The notes under the pieces: model-generated
Database searches by the model: none
Told to the model about the DNA's origin: nothing
Seen by the model: only the letters and a program-made list of their open reading frames with translations
Shown here: piece after piece, positions 16,646-24,509 of the stretch
How the letters are laid out: each line of letters starts with the position of its first letter
How positions within the stretch are numbered: the stretch's first letter is position 1
Program-made: the position numbers and the translations under genes
NCBI RefSeq assembly: GCF_004116455.1
Contig: NZ_PDJU01000003.1
Coordinates: 1-64,000, forward strand
Direction: 5' to 3'
Length of the DNA stretch: 64,000 nt
DNA from: Arcobacter sp. F155
Lineage (GTDB): Bacteria > Campylobacterota > Campylobacteria > Campylobacterales > Arcobacteraceae

Positions 16646-17836
16646 CTATACCATTCCTCGAGCTGCTGCCCAATAAATACCCATGTTAAAACCTTTTCTA
16701 ACAAAACTACCTAATTTACTACAAGGTGTAGGCTGTACATCCTCTTTATAGTCATACCACAAAGGCATACCACAAGATAATCCCATTTGAGCAATTGCAA
16801 TAACTTTTCCATCATAACTTTCAGTTGGATATCCATATCTTATTTCAGAAGCAATATTATCTGCAACTACATCTGTTTGATTATGTATTGTTCCACCTGC
16901 TTTAGAAACTGGTAAATCAACAGTATCCCCTAAAGTATAAATATTATCATAGCCTTTAACTTTAAGAGTCTTTTTATCAGTTGGTAACCATCCCTCATCA
17001 TCTACTGCTTTAGATAAACCTGATTCTCTAATAAACTTAGTTGCAATAAAAGGAGGAGTTGACATTAATATATCAAACTCAATCTCTTCACCCTCTTCAG
17101 AATATGCAATTTTTTTATCTGGGTCAACTTTATTTAGTGTAAAACTAGTTTTATACTTTACACCTATACCATCAAAGATTGTAGGTAAAACTTTTGATGT
17201 AGGCCCTTGTAAGAAAAGACCATCTGTAACTGCTTGAGCTACTTTAGGATAAGTATATACAATTTCTATATCATCTCTTAATCCCTGCTCTTTTAAATGA
17301 TCATGTAACATAATTGTAGTTTCAATAGGAGCAATACCACATTGGTGAGGAACATCAGGTGTTTTAGGGAAATTAACTGTTACTAAAACTCTTCCTTTTT
17401 TTAGTGCTGCAAACTTTTTAGCTAGCTTTTTTGCTCCATCATAAGAGTAAAACCAGTCTCCTCCCTCTTTTAACCCAGGGATTCTATCAACTGCTACTTC
17501 ACAACCTGTTGCAAGAATAACAAAATCATAATTATATACAGTTCCACTTTTACCTTTTACATAATCATCATTAGTGTTTATCTCTACAGCTTCATCAACC
17601 AAGAACTTTACTTCAGGCATCAAAAGAGTTCTTTGTTCTCTTATGAACTCCTGCCCAGAAGCTTTATGAAAAGCCACATACATAGCACCAGGTCTATAAT
17701 AGTGATATTTAGAATTTGAAATCATTGTTATTTCAATTTCATCTCTATCAATTTCATGCATCAATTTTTTTGCTAAATTATTTGCTGTCATAGTACCAGC
17801 TGTACCACCACCAACAATAAGAATTTTTTTCTTCAT
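16646..17836 (-). CDS. sqr: Sulfide:quinone oxidoreductase-like FAD protein
   Basis: 396 aa from ATG at 17836 (AAAGGAGTTTC upstream). The FAD Rossmann motif ILIVGGGTAGT (5-15) and the second dinucleotide-binding element YTLGDTVDLP (about 300-309) are present. Cysteines C112 (ATGC), C166 (HQCGIAP) and C355 (LSCGMP) are placed like the three redox cysteines of SQR; C372 is extra. SQR oxidises sulfide to polysulfide and feeds quinone. A perfect 11-bp tandem repeat lies just upstream, next to an OmpR-type regulator gene, so two-component control is likely. A thiol- or persulfide-linked variant substrate cannot be excluded. Confidence 0.82.
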   Translation of the reverse strand: MKKKILIVGGGTAGTMTANNLAKKLMHEIDRDEIEITMISNSKYHYYRPGAMYVAFHKASGQEFIREQRTLLMPEVKFLVDEAVEINTNDDYVKGKSGTVYNYDFVILATGCEVAVDRIPGLKEGGDWFYSYDGAKKLAKKFAALKKGRVLVTVNFPKTPDVPHQCGIAPIETTIMLHDHLKEQGLRDDIEIVYTYPKVAQAVTDGLFLQGPTSKVLPTIFDGIGVKYKTSFTLNKVDPDKKIAYSEEGEEIEFDILMSTPPFIATKFIRESGLSKAVDDEGWLPTDKKTLKVKGYDNIYTLGDTVDLPVSKAGGTIHNQTDVVADNIASEIRYGYPTESYDGKVIAIAQMGLSCGMPLWYDYKEDVQPTPCSKLGSFVRKGFNMGIYWAAARGMV

Positions 17837-17893
17837 TGAAACTCCTTTTATAGGAAAGTCTAACAAAAGAAGAGAAGAAAAGAATAAGAGAAG

Positions 17894-17915
17894 TATAAGA
17901 TTTATATAAGATTTA
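17894..17915 (-). promoter_or_regulatory. Perfect 11-bp tandem repeat upstream of sqr, candidate OmpR-type operator
   Basis: TATAAGATTTA occurs twice without a gap at 17894-17904 and 17905-17915, 58 bp upstream of the sqr start. Eleven-bp tandem half-sites are the classical binding pattern of OmpR/PhoB-family regulators. On the minus strand a TATACT that could act as -10 box overlaps the proximal copy. The operator touches the end of the regulator gene. Confidence 0.5.
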
Positions 17916-18596
17916 TACTAAAGAGAGTTTGTACCCAAAGCCTTTAATGTTTTCTATTGAATCTTTATAAAGTTTTTTTCTTAGACTTGAAACTACCATT
18001 CTAATAGCATCATTTGTTGCCGGTTCTTCCCACACTACATTTTCAATTTGCTCTAAACTTACAATGCTATTCTTATTTTCATATAAAAACTCAAATAATA
18101 ATGACTCTTTTTTTGTTAAGTTTGTCTTCGAATTTTCATTAATTATAATTTTTTGCACAAAGTCATATATATAATCATTTTTTAGTTTTATTCTATTAGC
18201 TAATTTAGGTTTATCTTTTACACTTAAAGATATAGAAACTAATAATTCATCTATGTCAATTGGCTTTTTAAAATAGAAGTTTACTTCTGCATCAATTGCT
18301 CTATTTAAGTAAATTTGATTATTAAAAGCCGTCATAACTATTCGAATACAGTGTGGATTAACAGTAGCAATTTTTTGTAAAAAATGTAATCCATCAACCT
18401 CTGGAATTTGAATATCTGCTATTACAACATCTATTTTCTCTTTATTAAATATCTCAAGGGCATCCATTGCATTATTTGCAACTTTTACATCTTTAAAATA
18501 GATTTGAAGTATTCTTTCTAACCACTTTAAAGTACTTTCATCATCTTCCACAATTAGTAAAGTTAAAGGTTGTAGTTTAATATGTAATTTTTCCAT
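17913..18596 (-). CDS. OmpR-family response regulator
   Basis: 227 aa. Receiver domain with acidic pair VEDDE (16-20), phosphoacceptor D61 (VIADIQIPEVDG) and the KK(P) lysine in FYFKKPI. The C-terminal winged helix (about 150-227) has LTKKESLLFEFL and ends with FGYKLSLV. It overlaps the kinase gene upstream by 20 bp, so they are translationally coupled. Likely targets are its own neighbours: the sqr gene, with an 11-bp repeat just downstream of this gene, and possibly the hvf genes. Confidence 0.92.
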   Translation of the reverse strand: MEKLHIKLQPLTLLIVEDDESTLKWLERILQIYFKDVKVANNAMDALEIFNKEKIDVVIADIQIPEVDGLHFLQKIATVNPHCIRIVMTAFNNQIYLNRAIDAEVNFYFKKPIDIDELLVSISLSVKDKPKLANRIKLKNDYIYDFVQKIIINENSKTNLTKKESLLFEFLYENKNSIVSLEQIENVVWEEPATNDAIRMVVSSLRKKLYKDSIENIKGFGYKLSLV

Positions 18597-20034
18597 TATT
18601 TATGTGCTCTTCTGATTTTAAAGAAATAGTAAATACTGCACCACTTTGACTATTTCTAACAGATAGAGTTCCTTTCATATTTTTCTCAATAATCATTTTT
18701 GACATATATAATCCTATGCCATTTCCATCTTTTTTTGTAGTAAAATAAGGTTTGAATATTTCTTGTAAGTTTTTTTTAGAGATTCCACCAGCATTATCTG
18801 AAATACTAAGTTCAAGAAACTCTTCATTTTGTATAAGGTCTATATTAACAAAACCATTATGTTGTTTTTTAGAAACAATCACACCAATAGAGTTATCTAT
18901 TATATTTAATAAAGCTTGTCTAAACTCATTTTCTAAACCATAAAACTCTAAATTAACACCATCTTCAATATTTATATTAAGAGTAATATTTTCATTCTTT
19001 AACTGTATATCTACTAACTTAATAGTATCTTTTACACTATTTAATATATTAAAATATTTTTTTTCTTTAGAGGTTTTAAAGAAATTACTAAAATCATCAA
19101 TAGTTTCAGACATATAGTTTATTTTTTCAATCATTTCATTTTCAATCTCATTTAATAAATCAAAGTCAAAACTTTCACTATTTGATAAATGCCTTAGTCC
19201 TTGAATTATAATTCCTAGACTATTTAAAGGTTGTCTCCACTGATGAGCAATTGCTTCAATCATTTCACCCATAGAAGCTAATCTTGATTGATGACACATT
19301 ATTTCATATTGTTGCGTTCTTTTTTTAACTTCTTGATTTATTCTTCTTTTTAAATCATCTTGATATTTTATATCTTCTGTTATATCTGAAGTAATCATTA
19401 CTATTTCATTTGTACTTTTTATATAACTTAAAGACATACTAGCATTAATTTCTTTTCCTGATTTAGTTACACATATTTTTCTAAATCTTTCAACGATACC
19501 TTCTTCTATTGCTTTTTGTACTGCTGTTTTACTAGGTTCTGAATATTCAGGAGAAGATAAAGAGATACATGACTCAGAATATAACTCTTCCATTGTATAC
19601 TCCATCATTGTCTGAAAAAACTTATTTGCATAAAGAAACATACCTTCTTTATTCAAAATTGATATTCCATTTCCTGCTAAATCAAAAACAGCTCGTAGTT
19701 CTTCTTTTTTTGACCTTAAGTCCCTAAGACTTTTCTTTAACTGTAAGTGCATATTTCTATATTTAGTAACATCTTTGAAGTAATAAATTTCATCATTGCA
19801 AGAAACTTCATAATCTTTTTTATTCCAACAAATAATTAAACTATCAATTTTCTTTAACTTTAATAACATCAACTTGTTATAAGTAACTTTACTAAAGTGT
19901 TTACTTAATTTAGTATTATTAATCTCACGAGAGAGCTCACCATAAGAGTTTATTATCATATTATCTTGGACAATCAATACTATTGTTTGAGGAAGATTAT
20001 TTAGTATTTTTAAGTATAAAGGTTCATTTTCCAT
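18577..20034 (-). CDS. Cytosolic PAS-domain histidine kinase
   Basis: 485 aa with no convincing membrane segment, so the signal is probably internal. Residues 1-95 form a degenerate PAS-like region. A clearer PAS lies at about 112-222 (GISILNKEGMFLYANKFF). His264 sits in AIAHQWRQPLN. ATPase motifs are NEFRQALLNIIDNSIG, DNAGGIS and GNGIGLYMS near 370-460. It follows the hvfC-like gene by 41 bp and overlaps its regulator. A redox, thiol or metal signal would suit the neighbours but is not shown by the sequence. Confidence 0.9.
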   Translation of the reverse strand: MENEPLYLKILNNLPQTIVLIVQDNMIINSYGELSREINNTKLSKHFSKVTYNKLMLLKLKKIDSLIICWNKKDYEVSCNDEIYYFKDVTKYRNMHLQLKKSLRDLRSKKEELRAVFDLAGNGISILNKEGMFLYANKFFQTMMEYTMEELYSESCISLSSPEYSEPSKTAVQKAIEEGIVERFRKICVTKSGKEINASMSLSYIKSTNEIVMITSDITEDIKYQDDLKRRINQEVKKRTQQYEIMCHQSRLASMGEMIEAIAHQWRQPLNSLGIIIQGLRHLSNSESFDFDLLNEIENEMIEKINYMSETIDDFSNFFKTSKEKKYFNILNSVKDTIKLVDIQLKNENITLNINIEDGVNLEFYGLENEFRQALLNIIDNSIGVIVSKKQHNGFVNIDLIQNEEFLELSISDNAGGISKKNLQEIFKPYFTTKKDGNGIGLYMSKMIIEKNMKGTLSVRNSQSGAVFTISLKSEEHINNGKITY

Positions 20035-20075
20035 AAGTAATAATAACTATCTTATGGATTAAAGTTTTATAAATG

Positions 20076-20783
20076 TTACTTATATTGATTAAAGAAAAAA
20101 ACTCCGTTACTATTTAACTCAGAAAGAGGTTCTATTAAAGCCTCTTTTGCTTCTTTAAAGTCTATATCATTTTCCTTGCATAGTTTCTTTAAAGTATTTC
20201 CTATAGTCTGCTTTTTATTTAAGCTTTTTAACAAGTAGTAAATAATTGGGTTTATCTCTCTATAGACTATATCATCTGTCTCAAAATTATAGTATATCAC
20301 TAAAAAGTTTTCTCTTTTTGAAGTGAAATCTTTATTTATCAAATCATATTTAAATCTTTTGATTCTAGCACTTTTACTTAATTTATAACTATTTTTATAA
20401 GAAAACTTCTTCTTTTTTTTCTCTTTATACTCTTTCATATAAAGTTCTATTTCTATCCAATCATAATAAAGAAGTTCATAGATATATTTTTTATCATCAA
20501 AAAGTTTGTTTTTCTTTACAAAGTTTCTATAGTCATTTGCCATTTGCCATACAAAGGGAGTCTCTGGAGTATCTTTCATAAAAGCTTTTATTGAAGACAC
20601 TAAAGTTTCTTCATCTACTAAATCAATAAAAAGAGGAAAAGAGTTTTTTATAACTTCATGGTATCTCATATAAACAAGCTTTTGATAAACAGCTACGGAA
20701 GAGTTTTTTACCTCATCAGTTTGTGTTAAAAGGTTATCTAAGAACCTTTCTTGAATATCTTTTTCTAGTATCTTCTTAGGCAT
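20076..20783 (-). CDS. hvfC: DUF2063/HvfC-like partner protein of the RiPP maturase
   Basis: 235 aa. The N-terminal half (about 1-95, with YQKLVYMRYHEVIKNSFPLF and TPFVWQMANDYRNF) matches the DUF2063 fold of HvfC/BufC proteins, which accompany DUF692 (MNIO) enzymes and help present the precursor peptide. The second half is lysine-rich, then looks like a small helical domain. The gene overlaps the maturase gene by 8 bp. Assignment rests mainly on the gene order A-B-C, and the sequence is diverged. Confidence 0.75.
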   Translation of the reverse strand: MPKKILEKDIQERFLDNLLTQTDEVKNSSVAVYQKLVYMRYHEVIKNSFPLFIDLVDEETLVSSIKAFMKDTPETPFVWQMANDYRNFVKKNKLFDDKKYIYELLYYDWIEIELYMKEYKEKKKKKFSYKNSYKLSKSARIKRFKYDLINKDFTSKRENFLVIYYNFETDDIVYREINPIIYYLLKSLNKKQTIGNTLKKLCKENDIDFKEAKEALIEPLSELNSNGVFFFNQYK

Positions 20784-21597
20784 TTTGTGTCTTTCTCACT
20801 ATATCACTCATTTGAATATACTCTTTTTCTAACTCACTTAATGGAGGAATATTATTATCTCTTTCTATCATAACAGGAGCGCTGACTTGTTTTAAAGTAT
20901 ATTCTAAAAGCTTCCATGCACCACTTGCAATAGGCATACCATGAGAATCTATTTTTAAACCCAGTTCTTCATCATTATAATGTCCTGCCATATGCATATA
21001 TGCAATTTTACTTTTGTCAATTTCATCAATAAATTTTCTAGCTTTAAAAGAGTGGTTTACAGAGTTAACAAATACATTATTTACATCAAGAAGCATTTTA
21101 GCACCAGACTTTTCTAAAACCTCGTTTATAAAATCAACTTCTCGCATCTCTGCATAAGGAACATAGTAGTAAGTTGCATTTTCAAGAATCAAGTTTCTTT
21201 GAATAATATCCTCAACTTCTTTTACTCTATCACTAATGATTTGAACCATTTTTTTAGTCATTGGAACAGGTAATAATTCATAAGATTGCTTACCATTCAT
21301 AGAAGAGAAAGAAAGATGTTCAGAATAATATTCTATTTCATATCTATCTAGAAAAGTTTTCATCTGTTTGATGAATTTTTTATTTAATCCATCAACAGAT
21401 CCAATAGACAAAGATAAACCGTGTGCGACTGTTGGTCTCGAAAATACAGCTTCTTCAAAAGCCTTTTCATAAACCTTAGGCATATGCATCCAGTTTTCAG
21501 GAGTAACTTCCCACCAATCTGGTTGGAAATCACTACTTTCAACATCTAGTAAAAAGTCACTTCTTAGGCCTAAGCCACACCCTTTAATGTTTATCAT
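20776..21597 (-). CDS. hvfB: MNIO (DUF692) RiPP maturase, HvfB/BufB-like
   Basis: 273 aa, the usual size for this TIM-barrel family of multinuclear non-heme iron oxygenases. Candidate metal ligands are visible: HGLSLSIG, EHLSF, LENAT, DVNN with VNSVNH, HMAGHY, DSHG and IERDNN. Characterised members convert cysteines in precursor peptides into oxazolone-thioamide or related copper-binding groups. The start has only a weak ribosome site and lies 18 bp after the precursor gene, so coupling is likely. Modification chemistry here is inference from the family and from the CGAGKCG cores next door. Confidence 0.9.
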   Translation of the reverse strand: MINIKGCGLGLRSDFLLDVESSDFQPDWWEVTPENWMHMPKVYEKAFEEAVFSRPTVAHGLSLSIGSVDGLNKKFIKQMKTFLDRYEIEYYSEHLSFSSMNGKQSYELLPVPMTKKMVQIISDRVKEVEDIIQRNLILENATYYYVPYAEMREVDFINEVLEKSGAKMLLDVNNVFVNSVNHSFKARKFIDEIDKSKIAYMHMAGHYNDEELGLKIDSHGMPIASGAWKLLEYTLKQVSAPVMIERDNNIPPLSELEKEYIQMSDIVRKTQNA

Positions 21598-21615
21598 CTA
21601 CTTGTCTTCACCATT

Positions 21616-21945
21616 TCACCCGCACTTACCAGCGCCACAAGAACCTTTAACTTTTTGTTTAGCTTCTTTTTTCATCATGTTTTGCTGTTTCATTTCTTGG
21701 CCTTTGTCGTTTGCACCACATTTACCAGCTCCACAAGCTCCAGAAGCTTTTTTACCTGCATTACCTGACATTTCATCATTTGAACCGCATTTACCAGCTC
21801 CGCAAGCACCCTTTTTTTCCATTTTTTTAGCTTCACCACCACATTTTCCAGCTCCACAAGAACCATTACCTGCGTATGCTCCTGTACTTGATAGTGCTGC
21901 ACCTAAAAGTACACCAGCTAATTTTAATTTTGCTTTATTTTTCAT
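21616..21945 (-). CDS. hvfA: Secreted RiPP metallophore precursor with four CGAGKCG cores
   Basis: 109 aa. A signal peptide (1-25, ending AYA) precedes a mature part built of four repeats of C-G-A-G-K-C-G, with cysteine pairs at 30/35, 48/53, 71/76 and 103/108, joined by lysine-, glutamate- and methionine-rich linkers. The last repeat is the C-terminus. Haemophilus HvfA carries related EGKCG motifs whose cysteines are modified by its MNIO partner to bind copper, and bufferins behave similarly. Ribosome site AAGGGGAT and an own -10 box are present. Cysteine modification and metal specificity are inferred, not seen. Confidence 0.88.
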   Translation of the reverse strand: MKNKAKLKLAGVLLGAALSSTGAYAGNGSCGAGKCGGEAKKMEKKGACGAGKCGSNDEMSGNAGKKASGACGAGKCGANDKGQEMKQQNMMKKEAKQKVKGSCGAGKCG

Positions 21946-21970
21946 CTTTATCCCCTTTTTTAGTATAATG

Positions 21971-21976
21971 ATTATA
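21971..21976 (-). promoter_or_regulatory. Candidate -10 box for hvfABC
   Basis: A perfect TATAAT on the minus strand 26 bp upstream of the precursor start, in the 66-bp gap after yceI. It would let hvfABC be transcribed apart from yceI. Confidence 0.4.
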
Positions 21977-22011
21977 TTTACTTATTTTTAAAATTACTTA
22001 AAAGTATAAAA

Positions 22012-22590
22012 TTATTTCTCAACAGCTTGAACTTCAACAATTAGTTTTACAGTTTCACTAACTGCAACCCCACCAAACTCTAAAGCTTTGTTCCATTTTA
22101 GTCCAAAGTCCATTCTATTTACTTTACCCTCTAATGTAAACCCTACTCTATTGTTTCCATCAAAATCTTTTACTGTAGCAATATCTTCAACATCAAGTTC
22201 TACTTCTTTTGTAATCCCTCTCATTGTAAGATCACCAACCATTACACCTTCATCTCCATCTTTTTTATAAGACTTCATTTTAAATGTAATCTCTGGATAT
22301 TTTTCAGCTGCAAAAAAGTCATCACTTCTTAAGTGATTATCTCTTTTTACAATACCAGTATCAATTGATGTTGCTTTAATTTTTGCTTCTAAAGCATTAA
22401 AAGTTTTTGTATCATGGTCAAAATCAATCTTTCCATCATAATCAGTAAAATTACCTTTTACGTTTGTAATCATTAAGTGTTTTACTGAAAAACCTACATC
22501 AGAGTGAACCTTATCAAGTGTATGAGGTGTTGCATTTGCAAGAGAAAGTGCAAGTGCCGATGATAATAAGATTTTTGTTAATGACTTCAT
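22012..22590 (-). CDS. Periplasmic YceI-family protein
   Basis: 192 aa. Signal peptide about 1-20 (SSALALSLANA). The lipocalin-like YceI fold is indicated by HSDVGFSVKHLMITNVKGNFTDYDG split over the first strands, and by MRGITKEVELDVE and NRMDFGLKWNKAL later. YceI proteins bind isoprenoid-type ligands in the periplasm and are often induced by stress. It lies upstream of hvfABC on the same strand and faces a regulator gene whose promoter region has 11-bp-spaced repeats. A link to quinone or metal stress is inference. Confidence 0.92.
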   Translation of the reverse strand: MKSLTKILLSSALALSLANATPHTLDKVHSDVGFSVKHLMITNVKGNFTDYDGKIDFDHDTKTFNALEAKIKATSIDTGIVKRDNHLRSDDFFAAEKYPEITFKMKSYKKDGDEGVMVGDLTMRGITKEVELDVEDIATVKDFDGNNRVGFTLEGKVNRMDFGLKWNKALEFGGVAVSETVKLIVEVQAVEK

Positions 22591-22645
22591 GTTAGTCTCC
22601 TTTTTGAATATCTTCTGAAATTTTAATAAAGTTTTGTTAAGTTAT

Positions 22646-22663
22646 TGTGTAGCACCTGTGTAG
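22646..22663. promoter_or_regulatory. TGTGTAG direct repeat with 11-bp period between yceI and the divergent regulator
   Basis: TGTGTAG at 22646-22652 recurs exactly 11 bp later at 22657-22663. It lies 56 bp upstream of yceI and about 34 bp upstream of the regulator. This is the spacing expected for an OmpR-family dimer. For yceI it sits just upstream of the probable -35 region, an activator position. Confidence 0.45.
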
Positions 22664-22696
22664 ATTTATTTTTTCAATGTATGATATACTTTGCTT

Positions 22697-23356
22697 ATGA
22701 AAATTTTACTACTAGAAGATGATTTAATATTAAATGAAATAATCGAAGAGTTCTTACAAGATTTAGGATATGACGTTACTTGCGTCTATGATGGGATGAA
22801 AGCAAGTGAGATTATGTATGATGAACAATTTGATTTATTAATACTTGATGTTAATGTACCAAGTATTACAGGCTTTGACTTTCTAAAAAGTTTAAGGGAT
22901 GAGTCTATTACTACTCCTGCTATTTTTATTACCTCTTTAAACTCTATTGAGGATATTGAAGAAGGCTTTAATGTAGGAGCTGATGATTATTTAAAAAAGC
23001 CATTTGAACTAAAAGAGCTTGAACTTAGAATAAACAATATAAAAAGACTTCTTCATCTTGATTCAGATGAGTTAGTTATTGGAGAAGGTATTAATTTTAA
23101 TACAAAACTAAACTATATTGATTATGATGGAATTAAAACAAAGTTACCACTAAAAGAAGCACAAGTTTTGAAATATCTGTTAAAAAACACTAATAGATGT
23201 GTTTCTCAAGATGAACTATCATCAAATATCTGGTCATATGAGTCTGCACCTACATCTTCAACTATAAGAACATATATAAAAAATATAAGAAAGATTGTAG
23301 GAGAAGAGTATATTGAGACAATAAAAGGGGTTGGTTATAGATTTAACAAGAAATGA
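22697..23356 (+). CDS. OmpR-family response regulator
   Basis: 219 aa from ATG at 22697; a TTG six bases upstream is less likely. Receiver with EDD at 7-9, D51 (LILDVNVPSITG) and the YLKKPFEL lysine; winged-helix domain from about 125 ending with GVGYRFNKK. Its stop codon overlaps an ATG (ATGA at 23353-23356), the usual coupling to a kinase. It diverges from yceI and shares a repeat-containing regulatory region with it, so yceI and perhaps hvfABC are likely targets. Confidence 0.92.
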   Translation: MKILLLEDDLILNEIIEEFLQDLGYDVTCVYDGMKASEIMYDEQFDLLILDVNVPSITGFDFLKSLRDESITTPAIFITSLNSIEDIEEGFNVGADDYLKKPFELKELELRINNIKRLLHLDSDELVIGEGINFNTKLNYIDYDGIKTKLPLKEAQVLKYLLKNTNRCVSQDELSSNIWSYESAPTSSTIRTYIKNIRKIVGEEYIETIKGVGYRFNKK

Positions 23357-24509
23357 GAAGACTACATTTTTTAGATTCCTAGGTTTATACCTAGGCTCTT
23401 CTTTTATTCTTCTAACTATTATATTCTGGCAGTTTTATAAAATAGAATACAAACTATACTATGATTTAGTATCTTCAAATATGCAAAATATAGCCTCAAA
23501 AATATCAGCAAATATAATCTATGCAGACATGTCAAACCTTGCAATTGATACATCTAAAATATCAGATACAATTCAATATAAATATGCCTTATATGATAAA
23601 CAACACCAGAAATTAGCTGGAAATATTGACATAGATGTGGATATAAATGCTCCTATTCAAAAAATCAAAGGTGATTATATTTTAGTTGATAGTACTCCTC
23701 GTGGTCACCTTGGAGTTTTTCATATTGCTATTCAAGAAAATAGTTTTAAAAAAATTAGAACAGAACTTCTTGAAGATATGGTTTTTTATTTTGTAGTGAT
23801 TTTTTCTCTTATTTCACTTGTTGGTTACTACTTAGCAAATCTATTTATTAGCCCAATTATTAATGAAAGAAGAAAACTAAATACCTTTATTAAAGATACA
23901 ACCCATGAGCTAAATACTCCTATTACAGCTATTTTGATGTCTACTGGTAAAAATGCTGCACTTACAGAAAGAAATATGGAAAGAATCAACCTAAGTGCAA
24001 AAAGAATTTCAGAAATATATAAAGACTTGGTTTATCTATTTCTACAAGAGAATAAAAGAGTTATAGAGCCAACAATTTTACAACTAGATACCACTATTCT
24101 TGAGCAATTGAAATACTTTGAAGCCTTTGCAAGTAAAAAAGGTCTTAAAATAACCCATGATTTAGAAAGGACTACTTATAAAATAGATAAAGAGAGTTTC
24201 ATAAGAATGTTCAATAATATCGTATCAAATGCTATTAAATACAACAAAATTGGTGGAACTATAAATATTACACTAAAAGAGAACATTCTAAAAGTAGAAG
24301 ATAGTGGAATAGGTATAAAAAAAGATAGACTAAAAGATATTTTCAAAAGATACTACAGAGCTACTAAAGAACAAGGTGGCTTTGGAGTTGGACTAAATAT
24401 TGTTCACCAAATCTGTAAAGCTTATAATATAAAAGTAGATGTAAAATCCACTGAAAATGAAGGAAGTACTTTTATTTTCAAATTAAACAAAAAAGAAGAG
24501 AAGTTTTAA
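23331..24509 (+). CDS. Membrane histidine kinase, start affected by an apparent T-tract frameshift
   Basis: Read from TTG at 23331 the protein is 392 aa. It has two membrane helices (about 15-36 and 150-172) around a periplasmic domain of about 110 residues, H192 in DTTHELNTPITA, and ATPase motifs NNIVSNAIKYN, DSGIGIKK and GGFGVGLNIV. The natural start would be ATG at 23353, overlapping the regulator stop, but that frame ends after nine codons. One more T in the T6 run near 23368 would give MRRLHFFRFLG and join the long frame. So either the TTG start is real, or the T run is a sequencing error or a slippage site. Confidence 0.85.
   Translation: MVIDLTRNEKTTFFRFLGLYLGSSFILLTIIFWQFYKIEYKLYYDLVSSNMQNIASKISANIIYADMSNLAIDTSKISDTIQYKYALYDKQHQKLAGNIDIDVDINAPIQKIKGDYILVDSTPRGHLGVFHIAIQENSFKKIRTELLEDMVFYFVVIFSLISLVGYYLANLFISPIINERRKLNTFIKDTTHELNTPITAILMSTGKNAALTERNMERINLSAKRISEIYKDLVYLFLQENKRVIEPTILQLDTTILEQLKYFEAFASKKGLKITHDLERTTYKIDKESFIRMFNNIVSNAIKYNKIGGTINITLKENILKVEDSGIGIKKDRLKDIFKRYYRATKEQGGFGVGLNIVHQICKAYNIKVDVKSTENEGSTFIFKLNKKEEKF

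Noticed and set aside
21587-21991. A 134-codon plus-strand frame rich in PHLPAPQ repeats
   Set aside because: It is the exact antisense of the CGAGKCG repeats of the precursor gene. It has no ribosome site, and the minus-strand frame has a signal peptide and promoter.
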